A DNA stretch of 64,000 nt from Wolfiporia cocos (Eukaryota > Basidiomycota > Agaricomycetes > Polyporales > Phaeolaceae): NCBI GenBank assembly GCA_029448655.1, contig JACCLO010000001.1, positions 2,728,001-2,792,000 on the forward strand, written 5' to 3'. The position numbers and the translations under genes were made by a program. Within the stretch, counting starts at the first letter, position 1. Each line of letters starts with the position of its first letter. This document shows, piece after piece, positions 18,362 through 29,800 of this stretch. Under the pieces are notes generated by a model. It saw nothing but the letters and a program-made list of their open reading frames with translations. It did not search any database and was not told where the DNA came from.

Positions 18362-18763
18362 TAAGCGGGGCGGGCCCGCTTCGACCTCTGCGAACGCTCG
18401 CCGGATTTGCGATGGTGTCGACGCCCCGAGGTGGTCGATCCACTGACTGATGCACCGCCCGAGCCTCTGTCGCTGGAGGAGGGCTGTGCGCTCGAGTTGG
18501 ACGATCCTCTCTGTAACGTCCTGGTACTGGTCGAAGATGTCGGTGAGTTCCTGTACGAGTTCAAATTGATCGGTCCAGGGGGTCGCTTGCCCTCCGGGGG
18601 GGATGTCGGATCTGTGCCAGGTGAGCGTGTGTCTGGTGCGGACGTGGGCATCCTTCGAACAGCCGTAACACCTGCCTGTCTGGTATCCCATGCGGAGGGA
18701 TCGCCGCATCGTCGGGGCGGTGGGTCGCTCAGACGGGCTGGTTGTAGGGAGTGGCGTCGACAT

Positions 18764-21700
18764 GTTATTTCTTCGACCTGCCGGACCTTGGTTTTCGTCC
18801 TCTTGCTTTTAAACTTCCCGAGGATGTCTGGGGAGTTCTTCAAGCTAGCCTTGCTTTCCCATGAGTCTTCCGCTGACGGGTAGCCTTTCCAATGAACGAG
18901 GTATTGTTTCTTCCCTCGGTACTGTCATTGGTTCAGGATGGCTTCGACTTCGTATTCTGCTTCCCCGTCGACTAGTTCCGGGGGCGGCTTCATATGATTG
19001 GGTCCGTGCACCCTCGTCTCATTGAACGGCCTCAGTAGGGCTGCATGGAAGACCGGATGTACCTTCCATCGCGGTGGTAGGGCTAGTCAATAAGTTACAT
19101 TCCCAAGCTTTTCAGTGATAGTGAATTGTCCCTCCCTTTTGGGGGCGAGCTTCCGAGATTCGTATGGGAGGTGGAGGTTCTTGGCATCGAGCCAGACCTT
19201 GTCCCCTTTGTTGAATTTAGGGAGGTCTCGTAGGGTCCTTCCTGCCATTCGCTTCTGCATTAGCTCATGAGCGGCAATTGCCTTTTCCCTTGCTTCTCGT
19301 GCGGCTTTTAGTCGGTCAGCTGCTGCTGGTACCTGGGTGGTTTTAACTTCATCTGGTAATCCTCTCGGGATGTATCCCATGATTACTTCCGTAGGGGCAG
19401 GCCGCCCTTCCGTCCTTCGCGTGTTGTGGGCGAATTCTACATCTGCTAATCGCGTCGCCCAGAGTCTTGGGTCGTTCATGCAGTATATGCGCAGGTAGAC
19501 TTCGATTTGTTGGTTCATTCTTTCTGTCTGTCCGTCTGTCTGCGGGTGATAGGCCGTGCTGAGGGCGGACTCGATTCCAAGGACTTTACAAAGTCCTTGA
19601 AAGAGCTTGGACGCGAATTGCGGTCCTCAATCGGATATGATTTTTCGGGGGAGTCCGTACTTCGAGTAGATCTGCCGATGGAATATGTCAGCTGCCCCTT
19701 CGCTGGTGATGGTCTTGCTGCATGGGGTTAACGATATTGCCTTGGATGACCCATGATCGACGATGACCATGATTGAGTCATACTTCCCTACCGGGGGAAG
19801 GTCCGTGATGAAGTCAACTGAGCATTGCAAAAAGGGGAGGGCGTCCTTTTTTGTCGGAATCGGCTGTAGTGGCGGCTTCGTCGGGTTTCTGTTGGGTTTC
19901 ATTTGCTGACATATGGTGCATCCTTTGACATATTCTGCCACTGTTTTTCGGAGATCAGGCCACCAGAAGTGTTCCTGTACTTTTAGCGTCGTCCCCCAGA
20001 TTCCGGGGTGACCTGCTGCGATTGGATCGTGATATCTAGAGACCACATCCCTTCTCAGGGCAGGGTCTCTGGGAATGTACATTCGTCCCTTGTACAAGAG
20101 GACTCCTTCGCTAGACTGCCAGTCTTCCATTGCTGTCCTTAAAGTCTCCTTGTTCCAGGGCGCGGAGAGCCTGTTCCGCAATCGGGTCGAAGGGCTTCGC
20201 AATCTTGATCTGATTGATGATCGGTATCTCGATGGCGTGGACAAACAGTTCGTCGGGTAACATGAGGATGTTTTCGTTGTCGTGTTCCGAGCCATCTAGG
20301 TTCAGGAGACGCGAGAGGGTGTCTGCCATTATTAATTTCTTTCCGGGTACGTGCTGTAATCGGATGTTGAACTGGGACAGCAAGAGGTGCCATCTTGCCT
20401 GTCGCCGATTCAATCTCTGAGCGCTTTGCCAATATGTAAGGTTTTGGTGATCGCTTCTGATCAGAATCTGGTGTGGTGCTCCTTCCAGAAGGTGACGCCA
20501 TTCTTCGAGAGCGCGGACTAATCCGAGAAGTTCCCGATCGTAGATTTCATAGTTTCGTTCGGCTGCGGTTAGGGATTGAGAGAGGTAGCCCACTGGCTGT
20601 TCATTCCCTTCGTCATCTTTCTGTTTGAGTACCGCTCCAAGGGCGTACTGAGATGCATCTGTTTCGAGGATAAATGGTTTCGTTTTATCGGGGAGTGATA
20701 AGGCCGGGGCTTTTATGAATTGGCTCTTTAAGAATTCGAAGGCCTTCTCTTCTCGATCAGTCCACCTGAAACCACTCCCGGTTGCAGTCTTTGTGAGGTC
20801 GATGAGTGGTCGGGCATGTGTGGAGTAGTGATCGATGAATTTTCGATAGAAGTTTGCGAAGCCCAGGAAGGAGCGGACCCCCTTGACATTCCGTGGGGCG
20901 GGCCACTTCCGAATTCCTTGGAGCTTGGCTGGGTCCATCTGGACGTGTCCTGGGGTGATTACCAGTCCTAGGAATTCCACCTTGTCAACTCCGAAAGTGC
21001 ATTTCTCTGGTTTCACAAACAACTTGTTGTCGGCGAGCTTTCGCAAAATTCGTCGTTCTCGCTCTTGGTGTGTGTTCCGGTCTGGGGAAAAGATGAGGAT
21101 ATCGTCCATGTACACCACCACCCATCCCTCTGCTATTTCTTCTTTGAGAATTTCGTTCATCATGGATTGGAATGTAGCGGGCGAATTGCACATCCCGAAG
21201 AACATTACAGTGGGTTCGTAGAGGCCTGCATTCGTCTTGAATGCACCCTTCCATTGGTCGCCTTCTTTGATCCGCACATTGTTGTACCCTGCTCGCAGGT
21301 CCATTTTAGTGAAAATCTTCGCCCCTTTTAGTTTTTCGATAAGTTCGGATATTAGGGGTAGGGGGTATGCGTTCTTGATCGTTCCTTTGTTCAGATACCT
21401 GTAGTCTTGGCAGGGTCTCAGGCCTCCATCCTTTTTCAGGACAAAGAAAGCAGGGGAGGCCATCGGCGATTTCGATGGTCGGATAAAACCTTTTGCGAGG
21501 TTTTCTTCTAGGAACTCATCCATGGCTTTCTGCTCTCTAGGGGACAGCGCATAAACCTTGCAGTCTCGGGGTACGAAGTCGGGTCTTAGTTCGATGGCAT
21601 GGTCCCAAGGTCTTGAAGGCGGGAAGGAGGCAGCTGCCGATTTACTGAAAACCTTCGCAAAGTCCTTCAGATGCTTAGGGAGGATCGTTTCGTTAGTGCT

Positions 21701-22666
21701 TTTTCTCGTCGTTCCCGCGAACTCCTGAGATTTGGTCATGGTTTTTCGAATGCGGGAGAGCCGTGCGATCCTATTCCTGAACCTGTGCTTGGTCTCGGTT
21801 CGCGGGGCAATCAGCTTCCTGTCCATTTTGATAAACCTTCGTAGGAGTTGGTGTTCTTCTTCGGAGGGTTGCTCCTTCGAGGGGCCTCCTGAACTGGGGT
21901 CGGGATCCTTTAGTGTTTCTTCTTTGTCGGTGGAGCCAAAGCCTTTCTCTCCTCGGTCAGTCTCGTCGAGCTCTTTGACCTGGATTATGTCAGGGGTTAT
22001 GGCTTGCTTGAATATGATCTGTGCAATCCTCATTCCGGGAATGATGCGGTGGACAGTTGTCAATTGGTTGAATAGTATGACCTGGACTTCTCCTCTGTAG
22101 TCGGGGTCGATGACACCTCCTCCTACTGTCAGGCCGTGCCTGAGAGTGAGGCCTGATCGCGAGGCAATCCTTCCATAGGACCCCTTCGGGATTTTCATAT
22201 GGACTCCGGTGGGGATTGCCTTCCATCCTCCGGGGGCTATCTCTTCCGGTTTAGAGGCATAGAGGTCATAGCCGATGGCTCCATCGGTTCCGTAGGTTGG
22301 TAGTTTCCCTTCGGGTGTAATGGTCATTTCGACTGTATCGAGGCGAAGAGTGACGTCTGCGCTTCGGGTTTTCTCTGGGGTTTCATTAGGAGTGACATCG
22401 ACCTTTCCTTTGGCCCAATCGATTTTGGGTCCTTCCTTCTTTGTCCAATTATATCCAAGGATCATGTCTTCCTTTCCGATGTTTCCGACGAGGAAGCGGA
22501 CCTTGCGTCTTTTTCCTCCGTATCTGATAGCGAGGATTACTTCTCGATCTATCTGTCCGTCTTTATTGATGGTTCCATCAACGTTACGAATGGTGATGGG
22601 GTTCTTGATTGGTCGAGTCAGGATCCTGTGTCGAATGACGAGTTTTGGGTGGATGAGGGAGGACAT
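18764..22666 (-). pseudogene. E2 pol with dUTPase and chromodomain, disrupted
   Basis: The first 851 residues are intact: protease (LIDSGAMSS upstream and at the start), dUTPase ([51 protein letters not shown]), RT with YMDDILIF, and RNase H with ETDAS. Near 20111-20295 the frame shifts. The integrase is then broken by TGA near 19627 (before GPQF) and near 19087. Another TGA lies in the chromodomain region near 18930, where the sequence otherwise reads [10 protein letters not shown] and YLVHWKGYP. Each of these TGAs sits where a CGA codon is expected. The dUTPase keeps all five motifs despite the decay elsewhere. Confidence 0.88.
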
Positions 22667-22806
22667 AGCTCCCGAGTCGATGAGGGCATTTACTGTCGTG
22701 GGTTTCTGCAGCTCCAGGGTTATAGGGATGAATAGCGATCTGTCGCGTTCATACGATGTAATTACATGGGCTGCGCTTTTGGGAGGTAAGACCGCGTGCT
22801 TCCTCC

Positions 22807-24155
22807 CTACTCGAAATCCTGTTCGTCGAGAATTTGGGCGAGATATGAGGGGTTCTTAGCTCTGAGAACTCTGATTGCATTGACCGCTTCTTCTACGGTG
22901 GTTGCTCCATCGCTGTCTTCATCATCCGTGTCTCCTTCAACTTCTTCGATATGGGCTGGGGAGGTGTCTTCCTCGGCTTTCCGGGCTTTTCCCCTGGAGG
23001 CGGGCTTCTTCTTTCGTTTGGGGCAGTTGCTGGAGAGGTGGCCCTTCTCCTTGCAATTGAAGCAGCGTCCTTCGGTCTGAAGTCTGCAACGTTCTTCTGT
23101 GGACATCCGATCGATATCCATTGCATTCGGATCTTTAGTTGGGGCTGCTGTGGTCGTGGCGCTCGGAGTTTTGGCACGCCACTGCGGCTTCTTCTTATCG
23201 TTTCCTTGTCCCTTAATAAAGGTGTTATAGTTGTTCTCGTTAATGGATGCTTGTTTCATCCATTCGGTGAGAGTGATGACGGGGGGAACAATATTTATGA
23301 TGTGGGTTACGAGTGCTGGTCGAATAGCTCTCTTGTACGCTGTGACAAAGAGAGGGTCGCAGTGTACGTGGTCCAGCCCCGTTTTTCCTACAAGGTTGTC
23401 AAATTCGATATTGAAATCGTCAATGCCCTTCTTGTCTTGTTTGAGGTCGAACAGATCGTCATTGGTTTTTTGTTTTTCTTCGATCGGTTCAAAGGCTGCA
23501 TCGAATTCGGCGCTGAACTGGGCCAGCGGGGGTAGCGCGAATGCCCGAGTGATCGGATCGGTGTATTTGGCATAATAGTTTTCCTTCCAATGGTTCACCC
23601 GGTCGCTTCCTTTGATGTATGACATGATGAAGAGGATCTTCTGGTCGTCGGACTGATGAATGGCTCGGGGGTAGCGAGCTTTATGCGATTCCCTCTGGCC
23701 GGCTGAAGGGCCTGAGCGCCCCATCCTAGTGGGGCTCCTCTTCCTGGTGGGCCTCCTCCTCCTGGTGGGCCTCCTCCTCCTGGTGGGCCTCCTCCTCCTG
23801 GCGGTCCTGTTGGATTGCCTCCTGCACCGCCTGTTGGATTGCCGCCGCCGCCCGGGGGACCTCCACCCCCTGCGCCGCCTGGGGAACCTCCCCCTCCAGG
23901 AAAAGTTCCTCCTCCAGGTGCTCCTGTTCCGGAGGGGTTTGTTCCGATAGGATTGCTAGGGAGCGGATTATTAGCCGGCGGAGGGTTATTGGCCATTCCC
24001 CCTGTGCCCTGGCTTGCGCTTCCGCTTCCTGGAATAGTACTGCCGCCCATGGCTGTACCTGCCACACCCATGATTCCTCTGGCGGAGGGGGCATTCGTCG
24101 TCTGTCCTCCCTGTTGTTGTCCATCAGCTTGGTGGATGGTAAGCGTCGGTGTCAT
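22807..24155 (-). pseudogene. E2 gag, frameshifted
   Basis: The C-terminal 305 residues (22807-23724) contain the capsid-like region and the zinc knuckle CFNCKEKGHLSSNC, ending DEQDFE. A frameshift near 23.6-23.7 kb separates it from an N-terminal Gly/Pro-rich part (23595-24155, with repeated GGGGPP runs). Upstream to about 24430 the frame is further interrupted by stops. The knuckle and ending match family A gag. Confidence 0.85.
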
Positions 24156-24439
24156 AATATTAGCGACCGTTCCGAACCGCTCGAATGCGGCGCGCGTCTG
24201 ATCCCAAGGATCGTTCGAGGACGGGGGAACCTGTACCCAAGTGGGCGAAAGCCTATCTGGGGACGGGATAGTGAGGTATCCTCCTTTCGTGAAGAATCCT
24301 GCTGGGGGATCTCTCCACTCGTATTTCTCTTCGTAAGAGATTCGTCAGTATGCTTCGGGGAGTATTTCGATCAACCTGGTCGGGAGATCCGGGTCGAATC
24401 ATTGCATAGGCTTGCACTTCGGTGAGTGAGCTTTGTTAG

Positions 24440-24450
24440 AGCTCGACCTT
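24440..24450 (-). other. E2 primer-binding site, self-priming type
   Basis: On the minus strand, AAGGTCGAGCT follows the 5' LTR. It complements AGCTCGACCTT within that LTR (plus coordinates 24620-24630). On the minus strand a TATATAA box lies about 30 bases upstream of that sequence (about 24656-24662). The 11 bases equal those of family A although the LTRs are otherwise largely different. Confidence 0.7.
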
Positions 24451-24451
24451 C

Positions 24452-24993
24452 TGTTACGGATCGAATATCCGTTCAACGCAAAATAACCAAGTCGAGTTAC
24501 TCAGCGTATCGAGTAGCGCACTACTCGTCGGACTCCTCAGAGTCGGAGCGTCGATATACAAGCTGCAGGCTTAATTGCTCAAGCCTTTGAGAACAAGTAT
24601 AAGATCCTTGTAATTCAACAAGGTCGAGCTGAGGAACTCGACCGGTATTTACATCAGGTTATATACTTCAGTTCGTCAATCAGGGTCATAGTGTCCTTGG
24701 TACTGCTACTATTAAGTCCATCGGGCTAACGATATAAGTAATAAAGGAGAAGCGTTGCGGTTGCGTGCAACAATAGGTGAAACAGGGAACTACTGTGGTT
24801 GGACACAGAATATCAGCTAGAACGCAATGCGAACACGGAGAGTGGGCATAGGGTTGTTATACATGAAACAGGGCCTACGGTTGAGCGGAGGCCCAGAGAA
24901 GCAGAGCGCTGGATACAACGGTTGAACGCTAAGTCCTCATACACAGTGAGGCGTCAACGGGAACATTCGAGTGTACCTGGTAGAATCATAACA
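24452..24993 (-). repeat. E2 5' LTR
   Basis: 542 bp, from TGTTACGGATCG to ATCATAACA on the plus strand. The flanking duplication CGTAT follows at 24994-24998. Confidence 0.93.
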
Positions 24994-25578
24994 CGTATGC
25001 ATCATTTCATGATGTCGCTTCTGCGCTAGCTCTTGCAACTCGGCCTTCTCTTCTTCAGTGAGGGTTTCATATAGTGCACTAGCCCATTCAGTCCATGCCT
25101 TCCCCCCTGCAGGAGGGGGTGGGGAATATGGTCGTGTGTACTTCCCCTGTTTCAACAACTCTCTGAATACATCCCACAGCCTGCAAGCATGAGGATCATT
25201 TCCACTGCAAGCGATTTTTGTGGCGTGAGGCATCGCTACGTTTAGTCGTTTCACAGATCGTGATGTAGCGTGGTTCCTGCCCCAATCATAGATTCGCTGC
25301 CGTGCACGTCGTGGTCAGTGAGATCTACGAGTGCACAAGTAAATTTTTCGCACCTGATCCAACGATGACAGGCACTCCCGGCATTGCTCCTCCATTTCAG
25401 CTTCGAACCGCAGCGTTTTCTTTCGTGAGCGATTGGTCTTGCAGAGGGCAAGACGAGCCTGGTACTCGTCGTCCGTTTTGGCTGGGTACGGCTGCTCGCC
25501 AAATTTTTGGAGGAAGGCTTTGCGAACATGAGATGCAGCCACACGGTAGCGGTTGGTACTTCCCAGCAATGTGCATAC
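24994..25578 (-). pseudogene. Host gene exons upstream of E2
   Basis: Minus-strand coding segments at 25354-25578 (with YPAKTDDEYQARLALCKTNR) and from about 25250 to 24994 (with PPPPAGGKAWTEWASALYET, then EEKAELQELAQKRHHEMM) are separated by an intron-like gap. The second runs into the E2 insertion point and continues in frame at 15206 (HTPVEMEAKLG) once E2 and one CGTAT are disregarded. The 5' part of the gene is cut off by the LTR fragment at 25579. I do not recognise the family. Confidence 0.55.
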
Positions 25579-26120
25579 TGTTACGGGTCGAATACCCGTT
25601 CGTATATTCGAGTCACGAATATAGATCGTTCTTCTGCACGTAGGCACGTCGCCGTATGCAAGGCAAATACTCGTTAGATGCCTTCGGGTCCTAAGTGAAG
25701 TCCTTAGGAGATCGGTTAATATCCAATACGCGTTAGAGAATATAATCTGTTCAAGTGCGAGTCGAATAGAATATAAGACTCGCCTAAGTCCGAGAAGTCA
25801 GTGTGCACTTCGAGGACTTAGTCGTTCGATTGCTCGAGTGAGAAATACTGAGCGTAGTTTCCTACGTTTGAGAACGAGTATAAGACTTCTTGTTTATACA
25901 ACAAGGTCGAGCTGAAGAGCCTGGACAGTAAGTACATGAGTTTTTATACTACGCTAGGTTTCAGGGGTCAGGTCTGTCCCAGATGTCACAGATACTATCT
26001 ACGCTATAGTCCCAAACGTCTGATAAGTATGGAGTGATATATCTGAGACGATAGATAGGAATGATGGCGGTTGAACGCCATCTGTCAGCTAATAAACGAT
26101 GAACATGAAACGGTGGCAGG
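25579..26120 (-). mobile_element. Truncated family A LTR
   Basis: It matches bases 26121-26662 of the following complete LTR and breaks at GGTGGCAGG, where E4's LTR starts. E4 therefore inserted into an older family A LTR. The rest of that older LTR is not found at the other side of E4, so a later deletion or recombination removed it. Confidence 0.8.
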
Positions 26121-26827
26121 TGTTACGGGTCGAATACCTGTTCGTATATTCGAGTCGTGAATATAGATCGTTCTTCTGCATGTAGGCACGTCGCCGTATG
26201 CAAGGCAAATACTCGTTAGATGCCTTCGGGTCCTAAGTGAAGTCCTTAGGAGATCGGTTAATATCCAATACACGTTAGAGGATATAATCTGTTCAAGTGC
26301 GAGTCGAATAGAATATAAGACTCGCCTAAGTCCGAGAAGTCAATGTGCACTTCGAGGACTTAGTCGTTTGATTGCTCGAGTGAGAGATACTGAGCGTAGT
26401 TTCCTACGTTTGAGAACGAGTATTAGACTTCTTGTTTATACAACAAGGTCGAGCTGAAGAGCCTCGACGGTAAGTACATGAGTTTTTATACTACGCTAGG
26501 TTTCAGGGGTCAAGTCTGTCCCAGATGTCACCGATACTATCTACGCTATAGTCCCAAACGTCTGATAAGTATGGAGTGATATATCTGAGACGATAGATAG
26601 GAATGATGGCGGTTGAACGCCATCTGTCAGCTAATAAACGATGAACATGAAACGGTGGCAGGGTTGGATCTGCCAAAGATGAAACGAGTCCTATAGACTA
26701 GTACAACTGGGGATGCGCCCAGTAAGATCACGAGTAGCCAGGGGGCTGGTTGCGCAACAAGTCCCTGTATCGTATTCGCCCGGTGGTGAGTTCTGTCGAT
26801 ATTCGAAAAATCAAAATAACTGTAACA
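26121..26827 (-). repeat. E4 3' LTR
   Basis: A complete family A LTR in reverse orientation, next to polypurine GGGAGGGGCTGA on the minus strand. Confidence 0.93.
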
Positions 26828-26838
26828 TCAGCCCCTCC

Positions 26839-29800
26839 CTAGGCATTCGTCGGCCTCGACGAATCATCCAAGTCCCCCTCCTCAGAGTGCCTCGGCATCC
26901 TGCTCGTTGTAGATGTCGCCGTTCCCGCTGAGGGACGGGGTCGTAGGAGTTCGCCATACGAAGTGTTGGCGGCATTCATTCTGTCGATGACCTGGTTGGT
27001 TGAGCCCACAAGCTCTGCAAATATAGTCGGGGCAGTCGAGGATCCAGTGGTTAGCGGAACCACATTGTCGACACGGCTGCTCGGGTGAAGGTCTCGCTGG
27101 TACCCGTAGGGAAGGGATATCGCGGAGGTATTCGTTATGTTGGTACCTCCAGTGGTGTGCGGCTCGGTGAAGGTTCCGTGCTGCCCATGCGGGTAGGGAG
27201 GTGGTGTCTCGTTCGTGCTCCCTCGCACCTCGCTCAAACTCCTCGCGGGTAATGCTCTGCACCGAAGGAGATTGTCGAATAGGCGGCGTGCTATTCGCTC
27301 TTCGCTGTCACGCTGGGGTAGCCCTAGGGCTCGTCGGGCGTGCAGATGGTTCATGTCGCCTGTCGCTTCCCACACCAAGAATACGCGGCGCCGGGTCTCT
27401 AACTCCTGTTTGGCGGGCCCTCTGAGTCTCGGTAGGCAGTGGAAATAGTACTCGATCGCGTTCCATAAAATTAAACGGCCTTGCAACTCGGCGTCGTTTG
27501 TCGGCGGTAAAAAAGCGGGCGGGTCGTGGTACGTATTCGGGTCGGTCGGGAGCAACGTGCTCGCGATCCTCGAAGTCGTTGAGTGCGTGTCGTAGTCGGG
27601 CCGTTGTAGTGGCGGCCAATCGGTCGAAAAGTCTGTCAGTGAGTAGCTCGAGTCCCTCTCTCTGCGCTCTGATCTGCCCCTCCATTCGGACGAGGTCCTC
27701 GGTGATGTTCTGGTATGAGCTGTAAACGTGGGTGAGGTCCTGCGCGATGTCGAAGAGGGCCGTCCAGCTATCAGCTCGGCCAGCAAAAGGTCCCTCGGCC
27801 CTGTACCAGAGGAGGGCGTGTCTAATCTGTAGGTGCTGAGGAGAGTGCCTCCGTGGAGGCGTACCTCTTGGTCGTCCTTCTCGACGGCCTGCGTCGTCGG
27901 GGGTTGCGATGCGTCGGGGAAGCTGGTGGCGAGTCGTCGACATACTATTACTGTTCGCCTTTCGAGTGTCGGGGTTGTTCTGACTCGCATTCGGTGGTAG
28001 CTTTTTATCAACTCCTTGGAATGCTCCAAGTTCGCCTCGTCTTCCCATGAGTTGTCGGCCGTGGCATAGCCTTTCCACTTGACGAAGTATTGATGCTTCT
28101 TTCTTTGCCATCTGTCAGCCAAGATGGCTTCAACTTCGTATTCTTCTTGTCCCTTAATGATATCAGGTGGCGGCCGTAGGTAATTGGGTCCGTGTACCCT
28201 TGTTTCTTTGAATGGTTTTAGTAAGGCAACGTGGAAGACCGGATGAATTTTCCAATTTGCCGGTAACTGCAGCCGGTATGTCGTGGGTCCCATCTTTTCT
28301 GCGATGGTGAAGGGTCCTTCTCTTTTTGGTGCCAGTTTGTTCGATTCATAGGGGATCGTTAGGTTCTTGGCGTCGAGTCAGACCTTGTCCCCTTTCTCAA
28401 GCCTTGGCAGTTCCCTAAGGAACTGCCCTGCCATTCTTTTCTGGGCTAATTCATGCGCGATGGAAGCCATCTTTCACGCCTCCTTGATTTTCTTGATCCT
28501 GTCAACTGCTGCCGGGACGTTTCCTACTCTGTCGTAGTCTGGAAATCCTCTTGGGGTGTATCCCAAGATTATTTCAAGCAGTGCAGGTCGATTTTCAGTT
28601 CGTCTTGTGTTATGTGCAAATTCGACGTCAGGTAGTCGTTGTACCCACTGGAAAGGGTCGTTCATGCAATAGATGCGAAGGTATACTTCGATCTGTTGAT
28701 TCATTCTTTCTGTCTGTCCGTCGGTCTGTGGATGGTACGCCGTACTCATCGCTGATTCTGTTCCCTGCAGCTTGCATAATTCCTTGAAAAGCTTTGATGC
28801 AAACTGCGGTCCTCTGTCTGAAATGATCTTTCGGGGGATGCCATATAGCGAGTAGATTTTCCGGTGAAATATCTCTGCCGCCCCTTCGCTAGTGATCGTC
28901 TTGTCGCATGGGGTGAGAGAGATGGCCTTGGATAGGCCATGGTCGACAATCACCATCATGGAGTCATACTTTCCGACTCTTGGCAGGTCGGTGACAAAAT
29001 CAACCGAGCACTGTGAGAAGGGGAGGGCGTCTTCCCGTGTCGGTATTGGTTGCAAGGGGGGTTTCAGCGGATTCCTATCAGGTTTCATCTGTTGACAGAT
29101 TGCACAGCCCCGGACGTATTCCGCTATCATTGTTCTCATGTCAGGCCACCAAAAGTGGGTCGTAACCTGTACTGTTGTACCCCAGATCCCAGGGTGTCCG
29201 GCTGGGATCGTGTCGTGGTATTTTGAGATGACGTCCCGTCGAAGGCCCTCGTCCTTTGGCACGTACATCCTGCCCCTGTAGAGCAGTATCCCATCCGTTT
29301 GTTGCCATTCATCTGCGGTGGTTCTCGCGGGGAATTCGCCTGTACCCCCTAGAGCACGGATCGCCTGTTCCGCAGATTCATCTCAATCGTTGGCGTTCTT
29401 GATTCAATCAATGATCGGGATCTGGATTGCATGAACAACGAGTTCGTCTGGAATCATGGTGATTCCCTCGTTGTCTTCGTTGCTTTCGTCCAGATGGTAC
29501 AACCTGGAAAGTGTGTCGGCCATGATTAGTTTCCTTCCAGGGACGTGCTGCAATTTCAGGTCGAATTGCGAAAGGAATAGATGCCATCTCGCTTGTCGCC
29601 GATTTAGGCGCTGTGCGCTTCTCCAGTACGTCAGGTTCTGATGATCACTTCGGATCAAGATCCGATGTGGTGCTCCTTCCAATAGGTGCCGCCATTCTTC
29701 TAATGCTCGGACTATCCCGAGTAGTTCGCGATCGTAGATTTTGTAGTTCCGTTCTGTTGGTGTCAGGGATTGTGAGAGATATCCCACCGGCCGTTCGCTC

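Larger units (their letters stand above)
15803..18763 (-). pseudogene. E2 ORF3, split by E3
   Basis: This is the family B counterpart of E1 ORF3. The N-terminal part (18763 down to about 18366) starts MSTPLPTTSP and carries the helical segment LVQELTDIFDQYQDVTERIV. E3 then interrupts it. The part below 16479 includes FDFMEY, ITREEWERGRD, and the knuckles CRRCGSPWHWILDC and CPTCRVTQPGHRVGEC, and ends DPEAL as family A ends DAEAL. One TGA where CGA is expected and one frameshift near the knuckles break it. Conservation of start, knuckles and end across two diverged families supports ORF3 as a genuine gene. Confidence 0.65.
15207..24993 (-). mobile_element. E2: chromovirus family B, decayed, with nested E3
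   Basis: LTRs of 542 bp bound a 9787-bp element flanked by the perfect duplication CGTAT (15202-15206 and 24994-24998). The two LTRs differ at roughly a dozen or more positions by eye, so E2 is clearly older than E1. It has the family A gene order but only moderate protein identity. Several in-frame TGA stops and at least two frameshifts inactivate it. E3 (16479-18361) is inserted in its ORF3. The minus-orientation 5' LTR is at 24452-24993. Confidence 0.95.
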
